From an uncultured Blautia sp. (GTDB lineage: Bacteria > Bacillota > Clostridia > Lachnospirales > Lachnospiraceae): a DNA stretch of 27,620 bases. This document shows, one piece after another, positions 1 through 6,561 of the stretch (position 1 is the stretch's first letter; each line of letters starts with the position of its first letter). A program made the position numbers and the translations under genes. Under the pieces are notes generated by a model that ran no database searches, had not been told where the DNA came from, and saw nothing but the letters and a program-made list of their open reading frames with translations. The stretch spans positions 1 through 27,620 of the forward strand of contig CAKRPO010000031.1 in the NCBI GenBank assembly GCA_934378195.1, read 5' to 3'.

Positions 1-15
1 CTGTCTGCTAGGATC

Positions 16-67
16 ATTCATAATAATCACAAACTCGCTCCGCTCAAACAGTGTGATTATTATGAAT
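16..67. repeat. Perfect 16-bp-arm inverted repeat, unit A
   Basis: Arms ATTCATAATAATCACA (16-31) and TGTGATTATTATGAAT (52-67) are exact reverse complements around a 20-nt loop with CTCGCTCCGCTC. It would form a stable RNA hairpin or a cruciform. There is no T-run on either side, so it does not look like an ordinary intrinsic terminator. Confidence 0.85.
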
Positions 68-256
68 TACGCAGTCAGAACATCTCTAAGAACTTCCATG
101 AACTCCTGCAGAGTGTTGCTGCACACAGTTCTTTTTCATTGCTGTTTATACCGGTTTCTACGTGGGTTCACGGCGGCCAGAGGTCTATTGTTTTATAACG
201 GGAATTGAGCCGCCGTTGGTGAATATTTTTCTGTAGGATCTAATCAATACAGTGAA

Positions 257-272
257 TGTTTCACGTGAAACA
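257..272. promoter_or_regulatory. parS: parS centromere site 1
   Basis: TGTTTCACGTGAAACA is a perfect 16-bp palindrome and an exact match to the parS consensus bound by Spo0J/ParB in Firmicutes. It lies outside any gene, about 22 kb from the DnaA-box region, as expected for origin-proximal parS. ParB loaded here would recruit SMC and act with ParA in origin segregation (established for the family). Confidence 0.95.
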
Positions 273-410
273 TTTTGCTGTAAGTCATCTGCAGCTGATA
301 TAGAATCATGGCAAAAAGCTCTGTATTGCGATATATAGTTGTGAAGGGGAGGATCTGGAGGTGCTATTTAACCCTGCGATTCTCAGCAGATCTGATAGCT
401 GAACAGATGT

Positions 411-545
411 CGAGAACCCAGGAGAGATTCCGTTGCGAGGACTGCTCTAGCTGGTGCCACCGAGAGCTCTGTCTGAGCGCAGCGAGTTTGCTCGAATGGC
501 ACCTGATCAGCGAGTGGGACGAGCAGGAATCTTGACGTGTTCTCG
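411..545. other. Nested multi-stem hairpin, unit A (candidate structured RNA or insertion)
   Basis: Co-linear inverted repeats nest inside each other: CGAGAAC (411-417) with GTTCTCG (539-545); AGATTCC (425-431) with GGAATCT (526-532); TGCTC (443-447) with GAGCA (521-525); GGTGCCA (453-459) with TGGCACC (497-503); CGAG (461-464) with CTCG (491-494); and an apical GCTC/GAGC (466-478). This makes one rod-like fold of about 135 nt. I recognise no known RNA family. No promoter was identified. Confidence 0.55.
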
Positions 546-690
546 TAGCTGTTCCTTGCTAGCCAGTCTGCGTGACTTTGCAATAATTAGTTCAGACACT
601 CGGGTATGGTTCACGCAATGTTTAAAGAACTGTGTATGGCAACGGCTTCGTCGTTCGGATGTTCTATGAGATAACCTGTCTGCTAGGATC

Positions 691-742
691 ATTCATAATA
701 ATCACAAACTCGCTCCGCTCAAACAGTGTGATTATTATGAAT
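691..742. repeat. Perfect 16-bp-arm inverted repeat, unit B
   Basis: Same arms and loop as at 16-67, shifted by 675; all 52 bases are conserved although the following sequence has diverged. Confidence 0.85.
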
Positions 743-930
743 TACGCAGTCAAAATATCTCTAAGAACTTCTAGGAACTCCTGCAGAGTGTTGCTGCACA
801 CAGTTCTTTTTCATTGCTGTTTATACCGGTTTCTACGTGGATTCACGGCGGCCAGAGGTCTATTGTTTTATAACGGGGATTGAGCCGCCGCTAGTGAATA
901 TTTTCTGTAGAATCTAATCGATACAGTGAA

Positions 931-946
931 TGTTTCACGTGAAACA
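931..946. promoter_or_regulatory. parS: parS centromere site 2
   Basis: Second exact TGTTTCACGTGAAACA, 674 bp after the first and preceded by the same CAGTGAA. It is unchanged although the surrounding part of unit B has diverged, consistent with selection on the site. Confidence 0.95.
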
Positions 947-1171
947 TTTCTCCGTGAATCATCCACAGCATTTACCTCAGTCGATAAGACTCCCACCGCT
1001 TTCAGGTGAATAATAGCAAATTTGTCTCAGTAAAAGCTCAATGTTCGGTTTAAATTTTAGTGATATGATATAAAAGCATGGCAAAAAATGCTGTATTACG
1101 GTATATAGCTGTAAAAGAAGGAGATATTATAATACTGCGCTCCTCAGCAGATCTGGTAGCAGAACAGATAT

Positions 1172-1306
1172 CGAGAACCCAGGAGAGATTCCGTTGCGAG
1201 GACTGCTCTAGCTGGTGCCACCGAGAGCTCTGTCTGAGCGCAGCGAGTTTGCTCGAATGGCACCTGATCAGCGAGTGGGACGAGCAGGAATCTTGACGTG
1301 TTCTCG
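1172..1306. other. Nested multi-stem hairpin, unit B
   Basis: Identical copy of the structure at 411-545, shifted by 761. Because the copies do not differ, covariation cannot be assessed inside the window. Confidence 0.55.
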
Positions 1307-1451
1307 TAGCTGTTCCTTGCTAGCCAGTCTGCGTGACTTTGCAATAATTAGTTCAGACACTCGGGTATGGTTCACGCAATGTTTAAAGAACTGTGTATGG
1401 CAACGGCTTCGTCGTTCGGATGTTCTATGAGATAACCTGTCTGCTAGGATC

Positions 1452-1503
1452 ATTCATAATAATCACAAACTCGCTCCGCTCAAACAGTGTGATTATTATG
1501 AAT
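1452..1503. repeat. Perfect 16-bp-arm inverted repeat, unit C
   Basis: Same arms and loop as at 16-67, shifted by 1436. Confidence 0.85.
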
Positions 1504-1692
1504 TACGCAGTCAGAACATCTCTAAGAACTTCCATGAACTCCTGCAGAGTGTTGCTGCACACAGTTCTTTTTCATTGCTGTTTATACCGGTTTCTACGTG
1601 GGTTCACGGCGGCCAGAGGTCTATTGTTTTATAACGGGAATTGAGCCGCCGTTGGTGAATATTTTTCTGTAGGATCTAATCAATACAGTGAA

Positions 1693-1708
1693 TGTTTCAC
1701 GTGAAACA
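1693..1708. promoter_or_regulatory. parS: parS centromere site 3
   Basis: Third exact TGTTTCACGTGAAACA, 762 bp after the second, again preceded by CAGTGAA. All three sites are perfect 16-mers. Confidence 0.95.
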
Positions 1709-1904
1709 TTTTGCTATAAGTCATCCGCAGCTGATATAGAGTCATGGCAAAAAACGCTGTATTGCGGTATATAGTTGTGAAAGGAGACGCTATTTAACCC
1801 TGCGATTCTCAGCAGATCTGATAGCAGAACAGATATCCAGTCGGCGTGACTTTGCAACAATTAAATGATTCAGGCACTCCGGTATGATTCACGCAACGCT
1901 TAAA

Positions 1905-2232
1905 AAAAAATAGTGAACGCAATATATTAATTATATAATTATAATATGTTCATATATTCGAACAGAGGTGGGAGTCATCTCACATCTGATATATCTACTC
2001 GAACACAGTATAGTGCGCATTATTTTCTGATTATCGCACCTATTTGATCTATATTTTCAGATTTCTTTGCACGTTTCGAAGCCCTACTTCTTACCGTCTT
2101 TCAGCTGCGTACATTTGTCTTTTTCACTTTCTTTTTCAAAGCTTCTATTTTCAACTACACTGCTGCAAAATTCATCTTCCTCGCATTTTTCTTCTCTCAT
2201 TCTCAGATTTCACTCTGTCCTCCCACTATTCA
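1905..2232. other. Gene-free AT-rich and pyrimidine-rich gap
   Basis: No convincing gene. It begins with very AT-rich DNA around 1920-1950, including the palindrome AATTATATAATT (1929-1940), then a small inverted repeat GTGCG/CGCAC (2013-2039). From about 2045 the + strand is strongly pyrimidine-rich. On the - strand a 38-codon frame (start 2200, stop 2084-2086) is open, but it has no well-placed ribosome site and could result from composition alone. Confidence 0.5.
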
Positions 2233-2275
2233 CACAAAAAAAACGTGCATATTCAATTTATAAATATGCACGTTT
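2233..2275 (-). terminator. Intrinsic terminator of the two-component operon
   Basis: Perfect 13-bp arms AAACGTGCATATT (2241-2253) and AATATGCACGTTT (2263-2275) with a 9-nt loop. Read on the - strand the hairpin is followed by a run of T (the A-run at 2236-2243). It lies about 65 bp past the response-regulator stop. Confidence 0.8.
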
Positions 2276-2340
2276 CCTACATTTCCTTTATACATTCTAA
2301 TTACGCCAAAATATGCAAACGCAATCTTTTTAACTATATT

Positions 2341-2961
2341 TTACCTGTGTTTATAATAAAAAACTGCCACCTGAGTCCGATCACGCAGGTGTAATTTATC
2401 CAGAATTGAGCTTAAATAATTGCGAACCGTTCCTTCACTCAGATACATCTCAGCCGCAATCTCTTTATTACTGTATCCATTTGCAATCAATCGGATAATT
2501 TCCTTCTCCCGTTCATTAATTTCACAAGAATCATAGTCAAAATCATCCTTTTTTTGAATTAAGTCCGGTATTTTGGACACTATTTCCTTTCCAAATACAG
2601 TCTGACCAGAATAAACAGCACGTAAAGCCGGTAAAATACTCGCATAATCCTGTTTCAGGAGATACCCTTTCGCCCCCAGCCGTAAAGCTTTTACGATATA
2701 CTCATCATCCAGAAACGTCGTAAGAAGTAATATATTCGCCTCCGGATAGTTCCCTAGAATCTCCGCTGATGCTTCCAGACCATTCATATTTTTCATGCGA
2801 ATATCCATCAAAAGCACGTCTGGTCTGCACTCTTCATACAAACGCACCGCATCTCTTCCATCCATGCCAATCGCCTGTACCTGCACTTCGTCATTTACTT
2901 CCAAAATCGTTTTCAATGCCGTCGTAACCAGGCAATCATCATCTACTATTATTATTTTCAT
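2341..2961 (-). CDS. NarL/LuxR-family response regulator
   Basis: A 206-aa DNA-binding response regulator. The receiver domain (about 1-115) has the acidic cluster D7-D9, phospho-acceptor D53 in LLMDIRM, T81/T82 and the conserved K103 in GYLLK. The LuxR-type helix-turn-helix (about 143-205) shows INEREKEIIRLIANGYSNKE and the recognition-helix pattern LSEGTVRNYLSSI. The start lies 3 nt after the stop of the kinase gene, with a GGAG inside the last kinase codons, so the two genes are probably translationally coupled. The likely role is to be phosphorylated by the adjacent kinase and control the divergent exporter operon, inferred from position and from the dyad between the promoters. The actual signal is unknown. 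Confidence 0.92.
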   Translation of the reverse strand: MKIIIVDDDCLVTTALKTILEVNDEVQVQAIGMDGRDAVRLYEECRPDVLLMDIRMKNMNGLEASAEILGNYPEANILLLTTFLDDEYIVKALRLGAKGYLLKQDYASILPALRAVYSGQTVFGKEIVSKIPDLIQKKDDFDYDSCEINEREKEIIRLIANGYSNKEIAAEMYLSEGTVRNYLSSILDKLHLRDRTQVAVFYYKHR

Positions 2962-2964
2962 AAC

Positions 2965-4074
2965 TTACAAATCTCCATTTTCCCTGTTATTCTGCATATC
3001 TTGTTTCGGAATCATGATAAAAATATGAAATCCTTTTTCACCATCGATCTGCAGCGTACCATTCAAAGCAGACACTCGTTCCCGCATATTTTTCAAACCT
3101 ATCCCCGTCGCATTTTTGCCACAATCCGGGCATCCCTTTCCGTTATCTTCAATACGCAGCTGATAGATTGCAGGATGTTCTCTCATTGTAATTTTTATTT
3201 TTGTCGCATTGCTGTATCTGATTGCATTTGATAATGCCTCTTTTGTAATACTTATAAAAGAATATTTTACATTTCTGGGTATTATTTCGGACATATCATA
3301 TTCAAATTCGATATTTCGTTTTTCAATGTCCGATATAATTCCCTTTATTGTTTCATTCAGGTTTACTGCATCATCATGAAGGTCATGCACGCTCGAACGA
3401 ATACTGTCCATAGCCGAATTCAGTGAATCATCCAGAGCTTTTAAAAGCCTATCCAGATTTTGGTCTTTATTCACAGCCCGCACAGCTCCCGTAAGCAAAA
3501 TCGTTCTTGACAGTACATGCCCTACATTATCATGGATTTCTCTCGCAATACGATTTCTTTCGCGAAGTGTCGCCGCATAAATTTCGGAATTCTGTTTTTC
3601 TGCAAGTGCCTTATTTTTTTCTGACAAAAGAAGTGCTTTTTCTTCTCCCGCATCTACAATTCGGCGCAGTTCTTTGTCCGTTTTATTGTACTTTTGTGTT
3701 TTTTCTGATAATATCACTGCCATCAGACACCCAAGAATAAAAGCAGCTGTTAATTCTCCCTGTGAGCTATCACAGTTTATCAGCAAGCATACCCCAACAA
3801 TCGTTCCGGCAATACCTGCCTTCCAATTTATCTCTTCGGTCAGCGCATAAACCAGTACTGGATAAACCCATACAACTTCAGGTATTGCCACAGCAGTCAG
3901 TGCAAATACGGTACATGCCATAATTTTTGCACTTTTTCTTTGCAGAAAATACATTCCGCAGATTAATATAATCGCCCAGAGAATTGCAAAAACAGATGCC
4001 CTGTCTGGTTCTTTCCACTGAAGAATTACCAGACTGTATATAAACAGCAAGCCCATATCCTGAAAATATCCCAT
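2965..4074 (-). CDS. Membrane sensor histidine kinase (HisKA_3 / NarL-partner type)
   Basis: A 369-aa kinase. The first 125 residues hold several hydrophobic segments (about 7-20, 28-44, 51-77, 86-100, 108-123) with little external sequence, as in kinases that sense within the membrane. A coiled-coil-like stretch (130-170) leads to the dimerisation motif REIHDNVGHVLSR with phospho-acceptor H181. The C-terminal ATPase domain shows the N-box pattern ALSNAIRYSNA and the G-box pattern DNGKG...GIGLKNMRERV. The start is set by GGAGG (4078-4082) just upstream. Together with the regulator it resembles DesK/LiaS/LnrJ-type systems that respond to membrane-active compounds. That specificity is inference. 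Confidence 0.92.
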   Translation of the reverse strand: MGYFQDMGLLFIYSLVILQWKEPDRASVFAILWAIILICGMYFLQRKSAKIMACTVFALTAVAIPEVVWVYPVLVYALTEEINWKAGIAGTIVGVCLLINCDSSQGELTAAFILGCLMAVILSEKTQKYNKTDKELRRIVDAGEEKALLLSEKNKALAEKQNSEIYAATLRERNRIAREIHDNVGHVLSRTILLTGAVRAVNKDQNLDRLLKALDDSLNSAMDSIRSSVHDLHDDAVNLNETIKGIISDIEKRNIEFEYDMSEIIPRNVKYSFISITKEALSNAIRYSNATKIKITMREHPAIYQLRIEDNGKGCPDCGKNATGIGLKNMRERVSALNGTLQIDGEKGFHIFIMIPKQDMQNNRENGDL

Positions 4075-4157
4075 ATTCCTCCATTCCAGAGTTCATTTAA
4101 AAGTTTCTTTTCCTTTTTATACACATTTTTCTATGGTTTGACTCTGATATCATCTTT

Positions 4158-4186
4158 ATAATATAACATGTTTCGTCTCCTTACAA
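4158..4186 (-). promoter_or_regulatory. Promoter of the two-component operon
   Basis: On the - strand, -35 TTGTAA (4181-4186), 17-bp spacer, -10 TATTAT (4158-4163), 84 bp upstream of the kinase start. It is back-to-back with the exporter promoter. Confidence 0.55.
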
Positions 4187-4188
4187 AG

Positions 4189-4217
4189 TGACAAATGTCA
4201 TATTTTTTCTGTGACAT
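4189..4217. promoter_or_regulatory. Candidate operator between divergent promoters
   Basis: Three TGACA/TGTCA half-sites: TGACA (4189-4193), TGTCA (4196-4200) and TGACA (4212-4216). ATGTCA (4195-4200) and TGACAT (4212-4217) form an inverted repeat with an 11-bp spacer. The group lies just between the two -35 hexamers, a suitable position for the adjacent response regulator. That assignment is inference. Confidence 0.45.
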
Positions 4218-4224
4218 CCTGCAC

Positions 4225-4253
4225 TTGGTATTTCATGCTTTTTATTTTATAGT
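4225..4253 (+). promoter_or_regulatory. Promoter of the ABC exporter operon
   Basis: -35 TTGGTA (4225-4230), 17-bp spacer, -10 TATAGT (4248-4253). Transcription would begin near 4260, giving a leader of about 155 nt before the chosen ATPase start. Confidence 0.5.
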
Positions 4254-4273
4254 ATAGTCATGGAGGATGCGCA

Positions 4274-4317
4274 GTGATTCCGTAAAGAATATGTCAGCTT
4301 ATGCTGATCAGAATCAC
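4274..4317 (+). promoter_or_regulatory. Structured leader hairpin of the exporter mRNA
   Basis: Outer stem GTGATTC (4274-4280) with GAATCAC (4311-4317) encloses TCAGC (4294-4298) and GCTGA (4303-4307) around a TTAT loop. It lies in the untranslated leader if translation starts at 4417. No T-run follows, so a terminator role is not indicated; a role in mRNA stability or translation control is possible. Confidence 0.35.
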
Positions 4318-4416
4318 ACGCCAGGTCTCACGGATTTCGACTTGAATTGTATCATCCACGAGCTCTTAAACCTGCAAACTATAGCCAATTTCAATATTCA
4401 CATGGAAGGAGTCATT

Positions 4417-5346
4417 ATGATTCATATAGAAAATCTGGTAAAAAGATATGGTGATCTGGTTGCACTGAATCATCTGAATCTGGATATTCACGAAGGTGAA
4501 ATTTTTGGTCTGCTTGGTCCCAACGGTTCAGGCAAAACCACCGCAATCAGCTGCCTGCTCTCTCTTTTGAAATATGACAAAGGCACGATTGAGATCTTCG
4601 GGCAGCCTATGGCCCCCGATAACTACGAAGCAAAGAAACAGATTGGTATTGTTCTGCAGAATGTCGCTGTTTTTGATGAGCTTACCGTATACGAAAATAT
4701 TGATTATTTCTGTGGACTGTACATAGCCGACAAAAAAAAGCGAAAAGAACTGGTAGAAGAAGCTATTCGGTTTGTCGGACTTGAAGATTACCGAAAAATG
4801 CGCCCGAAAAAGCTTTCCGGCGGTCTTTTGCGGAGATTGAATATTGCCTGTGGAATCGCCCATAAACCACGCCTGATCATCCTGGACGAACCTACTGTCG
4901 CAGTCGATCCACAGAGTCGTAACAAAATCCTCGAAGGCATTCAAAAGCTGAATGAACAGGGTTCCACTATCATTTATACTTCTCATTACATGGAAGAAGT
5001 CGAACAAATCTGTACACGAATCGCCATCATGGATCATGGACGTGTAATTGCTTCCGGAACCACAGAAGAACTTAAGAAAATGATCAAGACCGGTGAAACC
5101 ATTTCTGTAGAAGCAATTCTTCTGGAAGAAAAACACCTGCAGGATATTCGAAATCTCCCGCATGTATTTGACGTCCATTATGAAAATCAGATCCTAACGC
5201 TTCGGTGCACAGGTGCACAGCATAATCTGATCCGGCTTCTGAATTATCTCCAAAGCCAGGATATTACGTTTGGAAGAGTTTTCTCAGAGCTTCCGACACT
5301 GAACGATGTCTTTCTTGAAATCACAGGAAAGCAGCTTCGTGATTAG
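4417..5346 (+). CDS. ABC exporter ATP-binding subunit (drug/lipid efflux type)
   Basis: A 309-aa ATPase. Walker A GPNGSGKTT at 34-42, Q-loop Q81, signature LSGGLLRRL at 133-141, Walker B LIILDE at 153-158, H-loop H190. A roughly 80-residue C-terminal extension is typical of DrrA/CcmA/LnrL-type efflux ATPases. I chose the ATG at 4417 because AAGGAG (4406-4411) precedes it and the conserved fold begins at once. The frame is open back to 4267, but that 50-residue extension has no similarity to the domain and its ATG abuts the only GGAGG. The two downstream permeases complete the transporter. The substrate is unknown; a toxic amphiphile is likely given the sensor kinase next door. Confidence 0.93.
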   Translation: MIHIENLVKRYGDLVALNHLNLDIHEGEIFGLLGPNGSGKTTAISCLLSLLKYDKGTIEIFGQPMAPDNYEAKKQIGIVLQNVAVFDELTVYENIDYFCGLYIADKKKRKELVEEAIRFVGLEDYRKMRPKKLSGGLLRRLNIACGIAHKPRLIILDEPTVAVDPQSRNKILEGIQKLNEQGSTIIYTSHYMEEVEQICTRIAIMDHGRVIASGTTEELKKMIKTGETISVEAILLEEKHLQDIRNLPHVFDVHYENQILTLRCTGAQHNLIRLLNYLQSQDITFGRVFSELPTLNDVFLEITGKQLRD

Positions 5347-5365
5347 TACATCTTTTAATATTTTC

Positions 5366-5419
5366 ATGCAAAAAGGCTTTCACATTTTTTGCATAATTAT
5401 GCAACAATGTGTATATAAT
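5366..5419 (+). promoter_or_regulatory. Palindrome and possible internal promoter before the first permease
   Basis: A 16-bp perfect palindrome TTGCATAATTATGCAA (5389-5404) lies just upstream of TATAAT (5414-5419) and overlaps an inverted repeat ATGCAAAAA/TTTTTGCAT (5366-5394). The first permease starts at 5437. The palindrome looks like an operator for a dimeric regulator over a weak internal promoter (TTGCAT at 5389-5394 is 19 bp from the -10). The regulator is unknown. Confidence 0.4.
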
Positions 5420-5436
5420 TGCAGAAAGGATTTTTT

Positions 5437-6561
5437 ATGCTCCACTTAATAAAATATAATATTCTGGTCAAATTCCGAAATTTTAACATGACCTTCTGGC
5501 CACTTGTTTTTCCTCTAATCCTTGGAACATTCTTCTTTTTCGCATTCGGAAATCTGAATGATGCGGATTTTGAGACGGTTCAAGTGGCTATGGTACAGGA
5601 ATCCGACAATAATCCTCTGTTCCGTTTTTATATAGAGCAGGTCGAAAAAAGTGATTCTGGTTTATTAAATATCCGGGAAATGGATGAAAATACAGCTCTG
5701 ACTGCCTTAAAAAACAGAGAAATATCCGGTATTTATTACAATAAAATGACTCCATCCCTGACAGTCAATGCACATGGTATCCCGGAAAGTATCCTGCAGT
5801 CTGTTCTGGAAAGCTACAACAACAATCTGCACACCATCCGATCCATTCTAAAAGAACACCCTTCCGGAATTCTGGCCGGACTTTCCCAGATGGCAGATAC
5901 CCGGGAGCTGGTACAGGAACTTTCCCTGGGTGGAAAAACAATTGACGGTAATTCGCAGTTTTTCTATGCTCTGATCGCCATGGCGTGTCTGTACGGATGT
6001 TTTATCGGCTTCGGCTCTGCAATCACGTTACAGGCTAATTTAACGGCTCTGGCGGCAAGGCGCTGCGTTACTCCCACTCACAAGCTTAAACTGATCGTGT
6101 CAGAACAGATTGCAGCTTTCCTGATCGGTTATGTTGATGTGATTATCCTGCTCTTTTACCTCCGAAACATCCTGAAACTGGATTTTCAGGGACAAATGGG
6201 CAGAATGCTCCTGATCTCCCTGTTCGGAAGCCTGATTGGCGTCTCAATAGGAATTTTTGTCGGCAGTTTCGGAAAAATGAGTGAAGGCATCAAAATATCT
6301 ATCATCCTTGCAATCTCAATGGTCTGCAGTTTCCTTTCCGGACTGATGAACAACTCCATGAAAGACCTCGTAGAAAAACATGCCCCTGTCATCAACCGGA
6401 TCAATCCCGCAGCTCTGATCTCGGATGCTTTTTACTGTATCAATGTTTACAATGATCCCGCCCGCTATTACCGAAACCTTATCACACTGGCAGGCATGAG
6501 CATTGCTTTTGTACTTGCTTCATTTTTACTGATCAGGAGGAATCGCTATGACAGTATTTAA
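5437..6561 (+). CDS. ABC-2 type exporter permease, first subunit
   Basis: A 374-aa membrane protein with ABC-2 (ABC2_membrane_3-like) topology: one N-terminal membrane helix (about 20-40), a large extracytoplasmic domain (about 41-175), then five to six C-terminal helices ending in a basic RRNRY tail. The ATG at 5437 is preferred to an in-frame TTG at 5419 because AGAAAGGA (5423-5430) is well placed for it. It overlaps the second permease by 14 nt, so the pair is translationally coupled and probably forms a heterodimeric channel with the ATPase encoded upstream. The substrate cannot be read from the sequence. Confidence 0.88.
   Translation: MLHLIKYNILVKFRNFNMTFWPLVFPLILGTFFFFAFGNLNDADFETVQVAMVQESDNNPLFRFYIEQVEKSDSGLLNIREMDENTALTALKNREISGIYYNKMTPSLTVNAHGIPESILQSVLESYNNNLHTIRSILKEHPSGILAGLSQMADTRELVQELSLGGKTIDGNSQFFYALIAMACLYGCFIGFGSAITLQANLTALAARRCVTPTHKLKLIVSEQIAAFLIGYVDVIILLFYLRNILKLDFQGQMGRMLLISLFGSLIGVSIGIFVGSFGKMSEGIKISIILAISMVCSFLSGLMNNSMKDLVEKHAPVINRINPAALISDAFYCINVYNDPARYYRNLITLAGMSIAFVLASFLLIRRNRYDSI

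Larger units (their letters stand above)
1..675. repeat. parS-bearing tandem repeat, unit A (left end may be cut by window)
   Basis: First of three head-to-tail units. It begins with CTGTCTGCTAGGATC, which recurs at 676 and 1437. It carries in order a perfect 16-bp-arm inverted repeat (16-67), a GC-rich inverted repeat CGGCGG/CCGCCG (171-215), a parS site (257-272) and a long nested hairpin (411-545). By direct comparison, bases 1-279 are identical to 1437-1715 and bases 411-752 are identical to 1172-1513. Open frames inside it run in several overlapping phases without ribosome sites, so I call no gene. More units may lie to the left of the window. Confidence 0.93.
676..1436. repeat. parS-bearing tandem repeat, unit B
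   Basis: Second unit, 761 bp against 675 bp for unit A. The extra length lies after the parS site, where about 947-1075 carries sequence not matching units A or C. The right part (1172-1436) is identical to unit A 411-675. It contains the 16-bp-arm inverted repeat (691-742), parS (931-946) and the nested hairpin (1172-1306). The left part from 753 differs from units A and C at scattered bases, so it is the most diverged left half of the three. Confidence 0.93.
1437..1904. repeat. parS-bearing tandem repeat, unit C (shortened and degenerate at right end)
   Basis: Third unit. It matches unit A exactly for the first 279 bases, then diverges. Relative to units A and B it lacks one contiguous 142-bp block, with the junction at about 1837, and that block holds the complete nested hairpin. 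After the junction it aligns again (CGTGACTTTGCAA and onwards) with several substitutions and fades out at an A-run near 1904. It contains the 16-bp-arm inverted repeat (1452-1503) and parS (1693-1708). Confidence 0.9.

Noticed and set aside
412..553. The missing 142-bp block being another copy of the 142-bp element after recF
   Set aside because: The lengths agree but the sequences and ends do not match, so I treat the equal length as coincidence.
308..1644. Small open frames within the repeat units (for example 454-669, 632-883 and their copies) as genes
   Set aside because: They overlap one another on both strands, lack ribosome sites, cover the inverted repeats, and resemble no protein I know.
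1..1904. CRISPR array or insertion sequence
   Set aside because: Units are hundreds of bases long with no short regular repeat-spacer pattern, and no transposase frame is present.
2044..2394. 116-codon + strand frame as a gene
   Set aside because: It is rich in Phe, Ser and His from the pyrimidine-rich strand, spans a perfect terminator hairpin and runs into the antisense of the response regulator.
4267..4416. Extended N-terminus for the exporter ATPase
   Set aside because: The ABC domain starts at 4417 with a proper ribosome site; the ATG at 4267 abuts its only GGAGG and lies close to the predicted transcription start. Kept only as a minor possibility.
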